Source of the DNA: Niabella yanshanensis
GTDB lineage: Bacteria > Bacteroidota > Bacteroidia > Chitinophagales > Chitinophagaceae
Reading direction: 5' to 3'
Length of the DNA: 64,000 nt
NCBI RefSeq assembly: GCF_034424215.1
Contig: NZ_CP139960.1
Location: 3,038,001-3,102,000, forward strand
In this document: in pieces, positions 9,121 to 19,646 of the stretch
How positions within the stretch are numbered: position 1 is the first letter of the stretch
Layout: every line of letters starts with the position of its first letter
Program-made: the position numbers and the translations under genes
The notes under the pieces: model-generated
Told to the model about the DNA's origin: nothing
The model's input: the letters and a program-made list of their open reading frames with translations, nothing else
Databases searched by the model: none

Positions 9121-10338
9121 ATGAACAGAGTGGTAATCACAGGTATGGGTATTTATTCCTGCATTGGCAAAAACCTGCAGGAAGTAACGGAATCGCTGAA
9201 AACCGGCCGATCGGGTATTATTTTCGACCCGGTACGAAAAGAGTTTGGGTATCGTTCGGCCCTGACAGGCTGGGTGGACCGGCCTTCGTTAAAAGGTTTG
9301 CTCGACCGGCGTTCGCGTATTATGTTGCCGGAAGAGGGAGAATATGCCTATATGGCCACTATAGAAGCTTTGAAGAATGCCGGCATCGGTGAATCGTACA
9401 TCGCTGAAGTACAACCCGGTATTTTATATGGCAACGATAGCTCAGCTAAGGCTGTAATAGAATCAACCGACCTCATCCGGGAGAAGAAAGATACCATGCT
9501 GGTAGGTTCGGCAGCGGTATTCCAGACCCTGAACTCTACCGTAACCATGAACCTTTCTACTATTTTTAAATTGAAAGGGATCAATTTAACAGTAAGCGCT
9601 GCCTGTGCCAGCGGCTCGCACGCTATAGGATTAGCGTATGTGTTGATAAAAATGGGTTTACAAAATTGCATTATTGCCGGTGGCGCACAGGAAATTAACC
9701 ATCTTTCTATGGGTACTTTTGACGCGTTGGGTGCATTTTCTGTAAAAGAGGCGGATCCGGAACGTGCCAGCCGGCCCTTTGATAAAAATCGTGATGGATT
9801 GATTCCCAGTGGTGGTGCAGCTACGGTGGTAATCGAAAGCCTGGAAAGTGCTCAAAAACGCGGGGCTCCTATTATCGGTGAAATCATAGGTTACGGTTTC
9901 TCATCTAACGGAGAACATATCAGCAATCCCACCGTGGCGGGTCCGGCGAAATCATTGAAAATGGCGCTGAATGATGCAGGGTTGGAGCCGGAAGCAATAG
10001 ACTACATCAATGCGCATGCTACCAGTACTCCAGCCGGTGATGCCAGCGAAGCCCAGGCCATACACCAGGTGTTTGGGACTGCTCACACCCCCGTAAGTTC
10101 CACTAAATCAATGACTGGCCACGAATGCTGGATGGCAGGCGCCAGCGAGATCATTTACTCCTCTCTGATGATGCAAAATAATTTCATTGCCCCTAATATC
10201 AATTTTGAGAATCCTGACGAGGACACGCAGCACCTCAATATCATAAAAAATACCACAGACAAAAATATAAATGTATTTTTGTCGAATTCTTTTGGGTTTG
10301 GGGGAACTAACTCTACCCTAATCGTCAAAAAGTGGTAA
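9121..10338 (+). CDS. Beta-ketoacyl-ACP synthase family protein (FabF-like)
   Basis: Condensing enzyme that extends an acyl chain on an acyl carrier protein. The start at 9121 (MNRVVITGMG) is chosen because the longer frame only adds the translated 21-bp repeat. The 405 residues match FabF-type length. The catalytic triad is intact: Cys162 in SAACASGSH, His299 in NAHATSTPAGD and His334 in KSMTGHECWMAG, with the C-terminal NSFGFGGTNS loop. An ACP gene follows after 2 bp, so the pair is surely cotranscribed. No FabD, FabG or FabZ is nearby. The sequence is more like ketosynthases of specialised pathways (aryl polyene/flexirubin) than a housekeeping fab gene, but this is inference. Confidence 0.88.
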   Translation: MNRVVITGMGIYSCIGKNLQEVTESLKTGRSGIIFDPVRKEFGYRSALTGWVDRPSLKGLLDRRSRIMLPEEGEYAYMATIEALKNAGIGESYIAEVQPGILYGNDSSAKAVIESTDLIREKKDTMLVGSAAVFQTLNSTVTMNLSTIFKLKGINLTVSAACASGSHAIGLAYVLIKMGLQNCIIAGGAQEINHLSMGTFDALGAFSVKEADPERASRPFDKNRDGLIPSGGAATVVIESLESAQKRGAPIIGEIIGYGFSSNGEHISNPTVAGPAKSLKMALNDAGLEPEAIDYINAHATSTPAGDASEAQAIHQVFGTAHTPVSSTKSMTGHECWMAGASEIIYSSLMMQNNFIAPNINFENPDEDTQHLNIIKNTTDKNINVFLSNSFGFGGTNSTLIVKKW

Positions 10339-10340
10339 AT

Positions 10341-10601
10341 ATGGAAATGCAGGAAATAATTGAGAGAACTAACGCGTTTTTGGTTGAAGAATTTGAGGCG
10401 GACGCTTCATTAATAACCCCCGAAGCCAGCCTTAAAGAGGTATTGGACCTGGACAGCCTGGATTATATCGACCTGGTGGTAGCCCTTGAAAACAATTTTC
10501 ACTTCAAAGTACAGCCCGGAGACTTTTTACCCCTGGTTACCTTCGAGGATTTTTACAACTATATACAAGCCCAGATAAAGAAGAAAGAAACCGTTTCTTA
10601 A
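10341..10601 (+). CDS. Acyl carrier protein
   Basis: Small acidic carrier of 86 residues whose phosphopantetheine arm holds acyl chains for the upstream ketosynthase. The attachment Ser39 lies in the DSL motif of LDLDSLDYIDLVVALENNF, with the usual four-helix pattern. The ATG at 10341 was taken as start; a GTG 9 bp earlier (10332) overlaps the ketosynthase stop and is a less likely alternative. Phe/Tyr-rich helix III and the DYIDL context are typical of dedicated ACPs of Bacteroidota specialised lipid or pigment loci and unlike housekeeping AcpP. Confidence 0.87.
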   Translation: MEMQEIIERTNAFLVEEFEADASLITPEASLKEVLDLDSLDYIDLVVALENNFHFKVQPGDFLPLVTFEDFYNYIQAQIKKKETVS

Positions 10602-10652
10602 TTTTTTCTTTACGTTTTAAACATTCTACCTTACCGGATCACGCCTTGCAAG

Positions 10653-10674
10653 CGCAGGAACCGTGCTGCGTTTT
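10653..10674 (+). terminator. Probable terminator after the KS-ACP pair
   Basis: CGCAG (10653-10657) pairs with CTGCG (10666-10670) across an 8-nt loop and is followed directly by TTTT. The short stem makes this moderate. The rest of the 235-bp gap before katG is AT-rich; a near match to the -7 element (TATACTTG, 10756-10763) could be the katG promoter. Confidence 0.5.
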
Positions 10675-10788
10675 ATAATCCCGTCCATTTTTGTCTTCTT
10701 ATTAAATTTCTCAATAGGTTAAAACTATAGAAAAATAGATTTAATCGATTTTAATTATACTTGTGTTGTCATAAGTTTGTCTGGCTGA

Positions 10789-13110
<2,322 letters not shown>

Positions 13111-13135
13111 AAATTACTCTCGATGTTTATGATAG

Positions 13136-13165
13136 GCCGTAGCAGGTTACTGCTGCGGCTTTTTT
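13136..13165 (+). terminator. Rho-independent terminator of katG
   Basis: GCCGTAGCAG (13136-13145) pairs with CTGCTGCGGC (13150-13159), one T-G wobble, 4-nt loop, followed by six T. Confidence 0.85.
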
Positions 13166-13231
13166 GGGCTATAAGTCCGATTAACACGCAATCCACTTCT
13201 TACCACTATTCTCCTATCAACACAAAGGCAA

Positions 13232-13486
13232 TTAAAAATCAAATAAATCACCAAAAAAAGAATCTTTTTTCTTTTTTTGCGGGTAGCTATTCCTGTTTTG
13301 ATCGTATTTTTTGTCGTGGTAATAATTACCCGACTGTCCGCCTGAGCTACTTTGAGATGAGCGATCGATGATCTTATCAAGCTCTCCGCGATCCAGCCAT
13401 ACACCACGACATTCAGGGCAATAATCAATTTCAACGCCGCTTCTATCGGCCATCACAAGATTTATGTTACAATTCGGACATCTCAT
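13232..13486 (-). CDS. TFIIB-type zinc-ribbon protein
   Basis: Small protein of 84 residues. The N-terminal zinc ribbon has Cys3-x2-Cys6 (MRCPNC) and Cys23-x2-Cys26 (YCPECRGVWLDRGEL), the signature of the zf-TFIIB family common in bacteria. The C-terminal half is a low-complexity Ser/Gly/Lys/Asp linker ending in the aromatic tail FFGDLFDF. Cytosolic by lack of a signal. Function in bacteria is unknown; nucleic-acid or protein binding is plausible. It lies convergent to katG with no partner gene. The 254 bp upstream (13487-13740) hold nothing recognisable. Confidence 0.8.
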   Translation of the reverse strand: MRCPNCNINLVMADRSGVEIDYCPECRGVWLDRGELDKIIDRSSQSSSGGQSGNYYHDKKYDQNRNSYPQKKKKDSFFGDLFDF

Positions 13487-13740
13487 ATCTGGCTATTTAT
13501 CTGTAATTCAACTAAATTAAAAAGTAATATTGCTGTATTGTAATAATACAGTGCTTATTAAAATAATTCCAACCACCTGCTACTAAGGTATACCGTAAGT
13601 ATGCAACAACCTCCGGTCATTATTGTTTGCTGCAGCGTCTTAAAGTTTTGATGAATTCGTTTATACAACTTAAAACAAGCTCCTGTAGTTACGTCAACAC
13701 CCGATTACTCATTGCTTTCGGTCGAATCATTTTGCTTCTT

Positions 13741-14820
13741 TCAAAGCGTATATGAACGAACAGCTAACGCATATACCGCAAAAGAAGCCAGCCAATGCTC
13801 ACCGCCATAACCACCGCTGAATATTTTAGGCAGGGATTCATTTAAGAAATGCTGCGCTGTGTTTTTAAACAGATTCTTATAACGATGTTGAGCAGGTAAT
13901 TTTTGCGCAATGCCCTTCATGCACCAGGCACGGCTAAAGCTAAGTCCATCCAGGTGCACGATCTGGTAATCGTTACGGTCGCTGATGGTGGGCGCTTTAC
14001 AAATCCGTTGAATGCCGGCTGTAGTGAAGTAAGCATCCAACCATTTTACAAATGCAGTTTGTGATAAAATCCGTTGCATCAGATCTGCAGCCATCAGGCT
14101 GGGGGAGAAAAAATCAGCCCCATCCGGCTCCAGGTGTGCGGGTATGGCTTTATTGGTTAAATAAAAGTCTTTTGAACGTTGAATGATCAGCCGCTCAAAA
14201 GCCGTGTCTTTTTTAGCCCGGGCCCAATCCAACGCAAAACAAAGCCCGAATGCGGTGTTACCATGTACACCGGTTCTGTTAGGATAGGTTTGCTTGGGTA
14301 AAAATTCCTTCCACAACGATTCTATTTTTTGCGTAAGGGGCTGCATCGCTTCATGCCATTTTCTACCCAGCGGATCACTCCAGGTGAATAACTCTTCATC
14401 GAGCTTCAATAACCAGGCCCAGCCATAGGTTCTTTCATAACCTTTAGACGCAGTGTATTTACCGAAATAAGCCGCTTCCTGCTCCATTTTATCTTTTTGA
14501 AACGATTGCTCCAATACCTGTATAATGCTGTCTCTGCCTGTCAATTGCGGAAACTGCTTCAGCAACCTGATGAGCATCCAGTGGCCGTGCACACTACTGT
14601 GCCAGTCCAGGCAGCCATAAAATACCGGGTGCAGCTCATGGGGTAGTAGCCCGGCATCTTCAGGACCATCGCTTAAGTGGGAAGTTTTATTAGGAAATTC
14701 CGTAGGAATACAATGTAACGGCAATTGGCTTAACCGGGCAGCCACTGCTTCCGTAAGCTTATTTTGAGAAAAGCCATTTATGGTAGTTAAGAGGAGGATC
14801 AGTGTTAAAATCTTTTTCAT
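13741..14820 (-). CDS. DUF2891 family secreted protein
   Basis: A 359-residue protein with a signal peptide (MKKILTLILLLTTINGFSQ). Tryptophan- and histidine-rich motifs recur along the chain, including FYGCLDWHSSVHGHWML near residue 70, GWAWLLKLDEEL near 125, NTAFGLCFALDWAR near 195 and GGYGGEHWLASFAVYAL at the C-terminus. This arrangement matches DUF2891, predicted to fold as an alpha/alpha toroid like some glycan-active enzymes. Activity is unknown. It is divergent from the TPM-domain gene (93-bp gap) and has no operon partner. Confidence 0.82.
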   Translation of the reverse strand: MKKILTLILLLTTINGFSQNKLTEAVAARLSQLPLHCIPTEFPNKTSHLSDGPEDAGLLPHELHPVFYGCLDWHSSVHGHWMLIRLLKQFPQLTGRDSIIQVLEQSFQKDKMEQEAAYFGKYTASKGYERTYGWAWLLKLDEELFTWSDPLGRKWHEAMQPLTQKIESLWKEFLPKQTYPNRTGVHGNTAFGLCFALDWARAKKDTAFERLIIQRSKDFYLTNKAIPAHLEPDGADFFSPSLMAADLMQRILSQTAFVKWLDAYFTTAGIQRICKAPTISDRNDYQIVHLDGLSFSRAWCMKGIAQKLPAQHRYKNLFKNTAQHFLNESLPKIFSGGYGGEHWLASFAVYALAVRSYTL

Positions 14821-14913
14821 TGATCAATGATTCAATTATTATTGTACTGTATGGGATCGGTTCAATCCACTAAAAATAATAAATTGTGCCCTCTTTGAGC
14901 AGTCAATACCATT

Positions 14914-16365
14914 ATGATTAAACATAAGCTTCTCGCTACCCTCTTCCTGTTGATTACCATCAGCGGTTTTAGTCAATATACTATTGAAACCATTCCCGAT
15001 CCTAAAAAGCAAGGACAGCACTCATTTGTAAGTGACCCCAACGGCATTCTGGGACTAACCACCGTAGATACCCTTAACCAGATTTGTACAGACATTGAGC
15101 GTCAGAGCTCGGCTGAAGTAGCTATTGTTGCCATTGATGATTTTGAAGGAGACAGTGATTTTGATTTTGCTTACGACCTGTTTAACCACTGGGGCATCGG
15201 CAAAGCGGGTAATAATAACGGCTTGTTGGTATTTATAGCCAGGGACCGGCGCAAGTACCAGTTTATTACAGGCTATGGCATGGAAGGATCGCTGCCCGAC
15301 GTGACATTAGGTATTATTGGTGACCGCTACCTGGTACCAAAATTTAAGGAAGGTGATTATGGCGGTGGGATTATTGACGCTATGAACGCTATCAAAAACG
15401 TTTTAGAAAATCCTGAAATCATAAAGGAGTTAAAAGCGGAAGCACAAAAAAATTCATTCTTATATAAGAATGGAGATCATCTCCTGTCTGCCGCCATTAT
15501 CATACTGGTATTTGTGGCCATATTTTACTGGCTATCTTCTTTCAAACATATTCCCCCATTAGCCGGGAAGAATAATTACAGGGATTTCGTTGGCGGGTGC
15601 GCCGTAGTATTTATTATTGTTTTTTTTGGCATTTTCATAGTAGCTTTTTTCGGTGTTAACATGAAAAAGCTATTTAGCTTTCAGGCTTTACCCTGGATTG
15701 CGTTTCTGTTAGGCACGATCTTCCTGCTTTCAAAATACATCAGCCAGCGGCAGCATATTCTCAATTCCTATAAAGATGAAGCAAATATTGTTGCCGCTTT
15801 AGGACGTTACGAAAAACGGTATTGGCTGCTGATGCTGATCTGCCCTTTATTGCTTGTCTTTTTGATCGGGTATCTCAGAAGAAAAAGCCGGTTACAACTC
15901 AGGCTACAGCCACCCGATGATTCAGGCAAATGGGTACGACTTAACCGGGATGAAATCAAGGGCATAACGGCCTATCTCAGCGAGGGACAAATACAGGAAG
16001 AAAAAATAAAATCGGTTAGCTATGAAATATGGCAACAACCGGACGATGCATCCATACAGCTGGTAAAATGGAATGGCAGAAAATACAGAAGATATGAAGA
16101 CTGCCCGCGGTGTGAAAACCGCACGCTCAATAAGGTGCATACTAAAACGATCAGGGCCGCAACTTACAGCTCAACCGGACTGGGAGAAAAAATACAGGAT
16201 TGTACCTTTTGCAATTATAAACAGTCATTCGGCACCGTTGTACTTCCGAAGTTGCAAAAAAGCTCTTCATCAGGTTCGGGCGGCTCCCGCAGCGGCTCTT
16301 CCGGAAGCAGTGGTAGCTGGGGTGGCGGTCGCAGCGGCGGGGGTGGGGCTGGAGGAAGCTGGTAA
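14914..16365 (+). CDS. TPM-domain membrane protein with zinc-ribbon and Gly/Ser-rich tail
   Basis: A 483-residue envelope protein. A signal peptide is followed by a TPM domain (residues ~40-170: DIERQSSAEVAIVAIDDFEG, NNNGLLVFIARDRRKYQF, GYGMEGSLPD), the periplasmic fold of YgcG/Psb32-type proteins. Four hydrophobic segments follow at about 190-210, 225-250, 258-275 and 308-325. The cytosolic part has a CPRC...CTFC zinc-ribbon-like pair. The last ~35 residues are almost entirely Gly, Ser and Arg, ending GGGGAGGSW, a known tail of this family. Function is not established; a role in envelope or membrane-protein maintenance is proposed for relatives. It is monocistronic. Confidence 0.83.
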   Translation: MIKHKLLATLFLLITISGFSQYTIETIPDPKKQGQHSFVSDPNGILGLTTVDTLNQICTDIERQSSAEVAIVAIDDFEGDSDFDFAYDLFNHWGIGKAGNNNGLLVFIARDRRKYQFITGYGMEGSLPDVTLGIIGDRYLVPKFKEGDYGGGIIDAMNAIKNVLENPEIIKELKAEAQKNSFLYKNGDHLLSAAIIILVFVAIFYWLSSFKHIPPLAGKNNYRDFVGGCAVVFIIVFFGIFIVAFFGVNMKKLFSFQALPWIAFLLGTIFLLSKYISQRQHILNSYKDEANIVAALGRYEKRYWLLMLICPLLLVFLIGYLRRKSRLQLRLQPPDDSGKWVRLNRDEIKGITAYLSEGQIQEEKIKSVSYEIWQQPDDASIQLVKWNGRKYRRYEDCPRCENRTLNKVHTKTIRAATYSSTGLGEKIQDCTFCNYKQSFGTVVLPKLQKSSSSGSGGSRSGSSGSSGSWGGGRSGGGGAGGSW

Positions 16366-16385
16366 CAGCACACATTATTAAGCAT

Positions 16386-16424
16386 ATAAGCGCCCACACC
16401 TGAATCAGTTGCGGGCGCTTTATA
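16386..16424. terminator. Bidirectional terminator between the TPM and BtrH-like genes
   Basis: AAGCGCCC (16388-16395) pairs with GGGCGCTT (16413-16420) across a 17-nt loop, with flanking AT-rich bases on both sides of the convergent genes. Confidence 0.65.
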
Positions 16425-16442
16425 TAGTGATACACTCCATTT

Positions 16443-17489
16443 TTATTTCGCTTTTTTAATGGCTTCCTTTAAACTTTTGAAGGCCATTTTTTCTAACTCA
16501 GATATCTCAATCAACCGGTCGCCCATATTATCATAATCTGCCTGAGTGCCCAGCCTGCCTTTGTATATACCGGAGGCCTGGATCGCCGCATCGCGCCACT
16601 TGTCTCCGGTAGCCGTAATCTGTTGGGATATTTGCAGCAGTTCATCAATGGGCAGATAAGCATGTGCCTGTTGTAGAAAAGCCCCGTAAATAAAGCGGAA
16701 GCCGCCGCCACCGGTGCCAATCTCTTCCTGCATACGCACCAGCTGCGCCAGGTAACCGCGGGCTTTTTCATCACCCAGCTTGTTCTTCCACCCTTTAATT
16801 TGCCTTCCGGTGTAAGCAATTCCCTTGGCTCCTCCAAAAGAACCAGGAATCATCAACATATCCCGGCAATTGCGTTTAATACCTGAAATGATACCCCTGC
16901 GTATTTGCTCATCCGTAGCCTCTTTAAGATCATCGCCGGGATAATACATTTGCCCCCTCGGCGCAAATGCACCTTTTGCAAAACGCACCCTTTGCAATTC
17001 ATAGCTGTTCATAGAAACCAGGGTTTCCATAATAGGGTCACTGATAATATACTCATCGCCTTGTTTGTCTACCACAATTAAATTGTGTGCGTTAAAATGA
17101 AAGCGATATTCTTTGGGAAAATAGGTGAGGTAAAAAACCCCTACCTGGCAGGCAGTGGGTTTACCAGCTATAAGTCGTTCGTCCAGTTCCTGCATCGCTT
17201 TTTGAGGAGATACATATTTCCTGCGCGTTACTGGTATGTCCAACGCCTTACAGGTACGTTTAAAAATGAGACCCGGCATAGTTCTGAAAGAAATAGCCGG
17301 TCCTCCATTTACTTTCATAAAAGGTAGCTGGATATAAAAAAGGCCGGAGCCGATACCAAATGCCATGGGCTCGGTGAGTTTATGAACACCGTAATGTTTT
17401 AATAAAGCAGTAGTTACCCCGTTTTCGCAGTGAGCTGCCTGCAAATGATGAAAACCATTTGCTACGGTTGATTGATTAATGGAGTCCAA
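16443..17489 (-). CDS. BtrH N-terminal/DUF4872 acyltransferase-like protein
   Basis: A 348-residue cytosolic protein resembling BtrH of butirosin biosynthesis, which moves an acyl group from an acyl carrier protein to an acceptor. The N-terminal domain (~15-150) is papain-like (C39-like): Cys21 in HCENGVTTAL, His135 in FNAHNLIVVD and Asp151 in IISDP form a likely triad. The C-terminal half (~190-340) is helical, DUF4872-type. A small partner gene lies 54 bp upstream on the same strand. Family knowledge: such pairs occur in Bacteroidota lipid/pigment loci with ketosynthases and ACPs. A link to the KS-ACP pair about 6 kb away is inference. It could instead be a protease-like or amide-forming enzyme. 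Confidence 0.82.
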   Translation of the reverse strand: MDSINQSTVANGFHHLQAAHCENGVTTALLKHYGVHKLTEPMAFGIGSGLFYIQLPFMKVNGGPAISFRTMPGLIFKRTCKALDIPVTRRKYVSPQKAMQELDERLIAGKPTACQVGVFYLTYFPKEYRFHFNAHNLIVVDKQGDEYIISDPIMETLVSMNSYELQRVRFAKGAFAPRGQMYYPGDDLKEATDEQIRRGIISGIKRNCRDMLMIPGSFGGAKGIAYTGRQIKGWKNKLGDEKARGYLAQLVRMQEEIGTGGGGFRFIYGAFLQQAHAYLPIDELLQISQQITATGDKWRDAAIQASGIYKGRLGTQADYDNMGDRLIEISELEKMAFKSLKEAIKKAK

Positions 17490-17543
17490 AATATTTTGAT
17501 TTCTTGTTTTTAATTTAAAGGCCGGCTGATGAATAATAAATGA

Positions 17544-17942
17544 TCAACCAAATGGTTTCTTCAACTCTTCCACGCTTACTTCAAAAAGCGCTGCATATTT
17601 TTTCAGTTTTTCCTCCGGAAGTTTATTAAACACAGAAGGTTTCAAATGTTTTTTGATGGTCCATTTCCAAAAACCGGTATAGGCCGATAATATGGAAAGG
17701 TCCATGATCTTTTTTTCCATGAAGTACAATACAGGACTGGCTTCACCACGCAGCACTTTTTGACGGGCAGCCTCAATCTTACTGTTTACCTCATCCCAGG
17801 CCACATTTAAAGCATCCGTCTTTACATCCCAGCCTGAACTTTGGGCGGTTTCATATTTTCCATCTGCACCCACCACGTAAGTCACTTCTTTCGCTATGCG
17901 GCCCAAAGCGCCGTCATCCTGAGGAATTTCGTCTTTTTTCAT
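17544..17942 (-). CDS. Small conserved partner of the BtrH-like protein
   Basis: About 132 residues starting MKKDEIPQDDGALGR. The ATG at 17942 is preferred to an upstream in-frame ATG (18026), whose extra 28 residues look like untranslated sequence. The body has YVVGADGKYETAQSSGWDVK followed by a helix (DALNVAWDEVNSKIEAARQK), then a segment with aromatic and basic residues (TGFWKWTIKKHLKP) and a C-terminal helix-turn-helix-looking part (LPEEKLKKYAALFEVSVEELKKP). The last part resembles a recognition module but no DNA-binding family could be named. It directly precedes the BtrH-like gene, so the two are probably cotranscribed and act together. Function unknown. Confidence 0.72.
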   Translation of the reverse strand: MKKDEIPQDDGALGRIAKEVTYVVGADGKYETAQSSGWDVKTDALNVAWDEVNSKIEAARQKVLRGEASPVLYFMEKKIMDLSILSAYTGFWKWTIKKHLKPSVFNKLPEEKLKKYAALFEVSVEELKKPFG

Positions 17943-18228
17943 GGAGAGATTTTTACCGGGGCAAGCTAATAAAATTTGGTGAAATGAAGATAGCTGAAAT
18001 AGGGGATGCCCGTTGTGGTTGTACAAGACCTACGTATAACTAAATATGCCGCCACTATGCGGCTTACTGATATTCTTACCTAAAGATCTATCATATGTGT
18101 TGTTATTCAGCAGCTTTGGGGCTGATAGCCAGCCTATTCGTAAGAAACCGGCCTACACCGGAACCTAAAGTTCTGTTCGAAATTTTGGACGGAAGAGGCA
18201 ATTGATCTTTCTTTGAACTATATACCTT

Positions 18229-19072
18229 ATGACTAAAAAAAATCATATATATCCTATCAGGAATAACTGCTTTGTTACTCATTGCGTTGGGGCTGCAGCA
18301 CTTAAAAGAGGCAGGGGCTGATACTAAAACAATATATCAGTTAGACAAAAACTGGATAACGGCCGCCTCCTTAAGAGCTGGGTGGCAATCTGTTTATAAT
18401 GCCTCATGGCCTGACGGTAGACCATGATAACAATATCTGGATGACAGATGTGAGCTTACATCAGGTATTTAAGTTTAACAATGCAGGCCGGCTTTTGCTA
18501 CAGCTGGGTGAAACCGGCGTTGCAGGTACTGACAGTAATCATTTTAATATGCCTACGGGTGTTGCAATTGCCGATGATGGAACGTTTTATGTAAGTGATG
18601 GTTACGGAAACCGCGGGATAATGAGGTTTACTGCTAATGGTAAGTATTTACTGGAATGGGGCAAAAAAGGGTACAAAGCCGGTGAGTTTAACATTCCTCA
18701 TGGGATTGCCCCTGATCGTAATGGATTGATTTATATGGCAGACCGGGAAAATAGCAGGATACAGGTATTTAGCGCTACCGGAAGATTTATAAAGCAATTA
18801 TCAGGCAACCGGGGAGCGGTCAATTCGGTTGATTTTGATCCGCAGCGATCGCAGCTACTGGCATCTGATGATATTGCTTTTTTAAACTTTAAACACCAGG
18901 GATCTGATCTTTTAATTTTAGATACGACACAGGCAAGGTACAAACAAGGATTGGCCGGAGTGGGCTTTATAATGGTAGTACCACCTGGTATCATGATCTG
19001 ACATCAGATAGGGAAGGCAATATTTATGTTGGCGACATGCTGGGCAATAGCACCAAAAATTTTAAAAGATAG
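18229..19072 (+). pseudogene. Decayed NHL-repeat protein (peptidyl-amidating-lyase-like)
   Basis: Three pieces of one gene in different frames. The leader (ATG at 18229, then frameshift in an 8-A run) encodes a signal-peptide-like segment (YILSGITALLLIALGLQ) and YQLDKNW. After an apparent internal deletion near 18355-18375 the main piece, 18375 to about 18960, reads GGNLFIMPHGLTVDHDNN and then NHL/beta-propeller blades (FNMPTGVAIADDGTFYVSDG; FNIPHGIAPDRNGLIYMADR). A second frameshift near 18960-18985 moves the ending WYHDLTSDREGNIYVGD and NSTKNFKR to another frame, stopping at 19072. The blade order and HGL motifs resemble the lyase domain of peptidylglycine alpha-amidating enzymes. An intact relative would be about 330-350 residues. 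With three disruptions, sequencing error is an unlikely explanation. Confidence 0.82.
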
Positions 19073-19093
19073 AAGAATAAATAAAATTGTATC

Positions 19094-19639
19094 ATGGCGA
19101 AAAAAGTTATACTGGACCTGGCTGTAAGCCTGGATGGGTTTATTGAAGGACCTAACGGAGAAATTGATTGGTGTATTATGGATGATGACATGGATTTTGA
19201 TGGGTTTTTAGCAGGCATAGATACCATCTTTTATGGCAGGGTGAGTTATGATGCCTGGGGAAATTACCAACCTGCTGCCGATGCATCGGAGGCAGAACAA
19301 AGTCTGTGGAAGGCGGTGCATGAAAAGAAAAAATATGTATTCTCCGGTCAAAACAGGGAAGATGAGAAAGCCACATTTATTCAGTCAGACATAGCGGCTG
19401 CGGTATCATCCGTTAAAAATGGAGAAGGAAAAGACATCTGGCTATACGGCGGCGCCAGCCTTATAAAAACTTTTATCCGGGAAGGGTTGATCGACAGGTA
19501 CCGCATATCCGTTCACCCCGTTGTGCTGGGAGCCGGCAAACCTTTGTTTGAAGATTTAAAAGACAGGATTGCCTTAAAACTGATCCAAACCAATGTGTTT
19601 AAATCGGGTGTGGTACAATTGATCTATGAACCGCAGTAG
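19094..19639 (+). CDS. Dihydrofolate reductase/RibD C-terminal-like protein
   Basis: A 181-residue cytosolic oxidoreductase-like protein of the RibD_C family. The N-terminus VILDLAVSLDGFIEGPNGEIDW, the IFYGRVSYDAWG segment (NADPH-site equivalent) and DIWLYGGASLIKTFIREGLIDR with VHPVVLGAGKPLF are the family hallmarks. It is the stand-alone version, without a deaminase domain and not next to riboflavin genes. Such proteins are common in Bacteroidota as reductases of unknown substrate. It starts 21 bp after the remains of the NHL-repeat pseudogene. Confidence 0.87.
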   Translation: MAKKVILDLAVSLDGFIEGPNGEIDWCIMDDDMDFDGFLAGIDTIFYGRVSYDAWGNYQPAADASEAEQSLWKAVHEKKKYVFSGQNREDEKATFIQSDIAAAVSSVKNGEGKDIWLYGGASLIKTFIREGLIDRYRISVHPVVLGAGKPLFEDLKDRIALKLIQTNVFKSGVVQLIYEPQ

Positions 19640-19646
19640 TTGTGTA

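Noticed and set aside
10681-10770. OxyR operator upstream of katG
   Set aside because: The region has ATAG words (ACTATAG, AATAGAT), but they do not form the spaced dyads of the consensus; too weak to annotate.
18047-18228. Possible gene remnant upstream of the NHL pseudogene
   Set aside because: A short stretch reads like a protein end (KVLFEILDGRGN near 18165-18200), but it is too short to assign and no longer frame supports it. A GCCGC/GCGGC stem at 18047-18062 is short and has no T-run.
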